A DNA stretch of 64,000 nucleotides from JAEUMG01 sp963805405 (lineage in GTDB: Bacteria; Pseudomonadota; Alphaproteobacteria; Rhizobiales; Aestuariivirgaceae): the NCBI GenBank assembly GCA_963805405.1, contig CAWDUC010000015.1, positions 1 through 64,000 of the forward strand, written 5' to 3'. Positions 63,817-64,000 of the stretch are shown one piece after another. Under the pieces are notes generated by a model that saw nothing but the letters and a program-made list of their open reading frames with translations, made no database searches and was not told the origin of the DNA. How positions within the stretch are numbered: position 1 is the first letter of the stretch; each line of letters starts with the position of its first letter. A program made the position numbers and the translations under genes.

Positions 63817-64000
63817 TTACATGTTCCGGGTAAAAAAGCGCTTGGCGAGATAATCGAGCGAAATAACGCCGGGGCCCTTGCGCAAGGAGAAGTAGTAGCA
63901 GGCTTGCCCAAAGCAGATGCTCGCCCCAATGGCTCGGATAGACGAAAAGCTGGATGACTGTGACGAGACCCAGCAGCGCCAGGGCGCCTAGGCGCGTAAA
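63817..64000 (-). CDS. DoxX-family membrane protein, C-terminal part (5' end outside window; one frameshift as given)
   Basis: The minus strand from the window end reads RLGALALLGLVTVIQLFVYP, then SHWGEHLLWASLLLLLLAQG, the last helices of DoxX-type proteins. After one extra base at about 63871-63877 the frame continues GPGVISLDYLAKRFFTRNM to a TAA at 63817. DoxX proteins are small four-helix membrane proteins linked to quinone or thiol oxidation. It lies 57 bases upstream of ndh in the same orientation, so a respiratory role together with Ndh is plausible. Confidence 0.65.

Noticed and set aside
1..64000. CRISPR arrays, insertion sequences, phage genes, tRNA or rRNA genes
   Set aside because: No regular repeat-spacer pattern, transposase or integrase motifs, or RNA gene signatures were seen when reading the window on both strands.

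Overview
The window is GC-rich and reads as a chromosomal segment of an alphaproteobacterium, most likely of the order Hyphomicrobiales (Rhizobiales). Supporting signs are a double cold-shock-domain protein, kdpFABCDE in one operon, a PPK2 polyphosphate kinase, many ABC importers, and the sequence character of the Gfo/Idh/MocA and CaiB/CaiD-type enzymes. No rRNA, tRNA, CRISPR array, insertion sequence or prophage was recognised. The organism call is inference; no sequence search was run.

Layout. 0-5 kb: the C-terminus of a sulfatase, a decayed ferritin-like DUF892 gene, an N-terminally truncated MFS gene, and an arsenic operon arsR-arsC-acr3 on the minus strand. A 25-residue membrane peptide and a larger membrane protein follow. 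5-15.4 kb: a divergent catabolic island. On the minus strand are a NitT/TauT-type ABC importer, a VOC-like protein, a CxxC-bearing barrel-like protein, a short-chain dehydrogenase and two Gfo/Idh/MocA dehydrogenases. On the plus strand are an RpiR-type regulator and a flavin monooxygenase with an N-terminal SnoaL-like region. 15.8-19.2 kb: cold-shock protein, orphan MalK/UgpC-type ATPase and PPK2. 19.4-31.6 kb: envelope and transport genes, namely a YiaW/YiaV-like pair with a lipoprotein, an SLC13 permease, an HdeD-like protein, an RND pump flanked by two adaptor lipoproteins, and a repeat protein ending in a two-helix membrane domain. 31.7-34.5 kb: an AbgT transporter with an M20 peptidase. 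34.7-37.1 kb: small secreted proteins and a lipoprotein hydrolase. 37.2-46.9 kb: a MocR-type regulator divergent from a PotABCD-type importer that encloses a D-threonine-aldolase-like enzyme, a DadA-like oxidase, a RidA protein and an SMP-30 lactonase. 46.9-54.9 kb: the Kdp potassium operon. 55-64 kb: a CaiB/CaiD-like pair, an HxlR regulator beside a quinone oxidoreductase, two secreted proteins of unknown role, and an adenylate/guanylate cyclase downstream of a type II NADH dehydrogenase and a DoxX gene.

Reading-frame quality matters here. I located about 25 places where a recognisable protein continues in the +1 frame, each explained by one extra base. They cluster at 13.6-25.6, 39.0-44.1 and 62.1-63.9 kb. 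I found no comparable one-base deletions in otherwise healthy genes. That one-sided pattern fits insertion-type sequencing or assembly error better than natural decay, so most broken genes below are probably intact in the organism. The DUF892 gene and a VOC remnant at 15.5 kb are broken differently and look like true pseudogenes.

The two most interesting units are the RpiR-controlled island (5.1-15.4 kb) and the MocR-controlled D-amino-acid-type island (38.7-46.9 kb). Each combines its own importer, a regulator with a candidate operator, and a set of enzymes whose joint substrate is not obvious.
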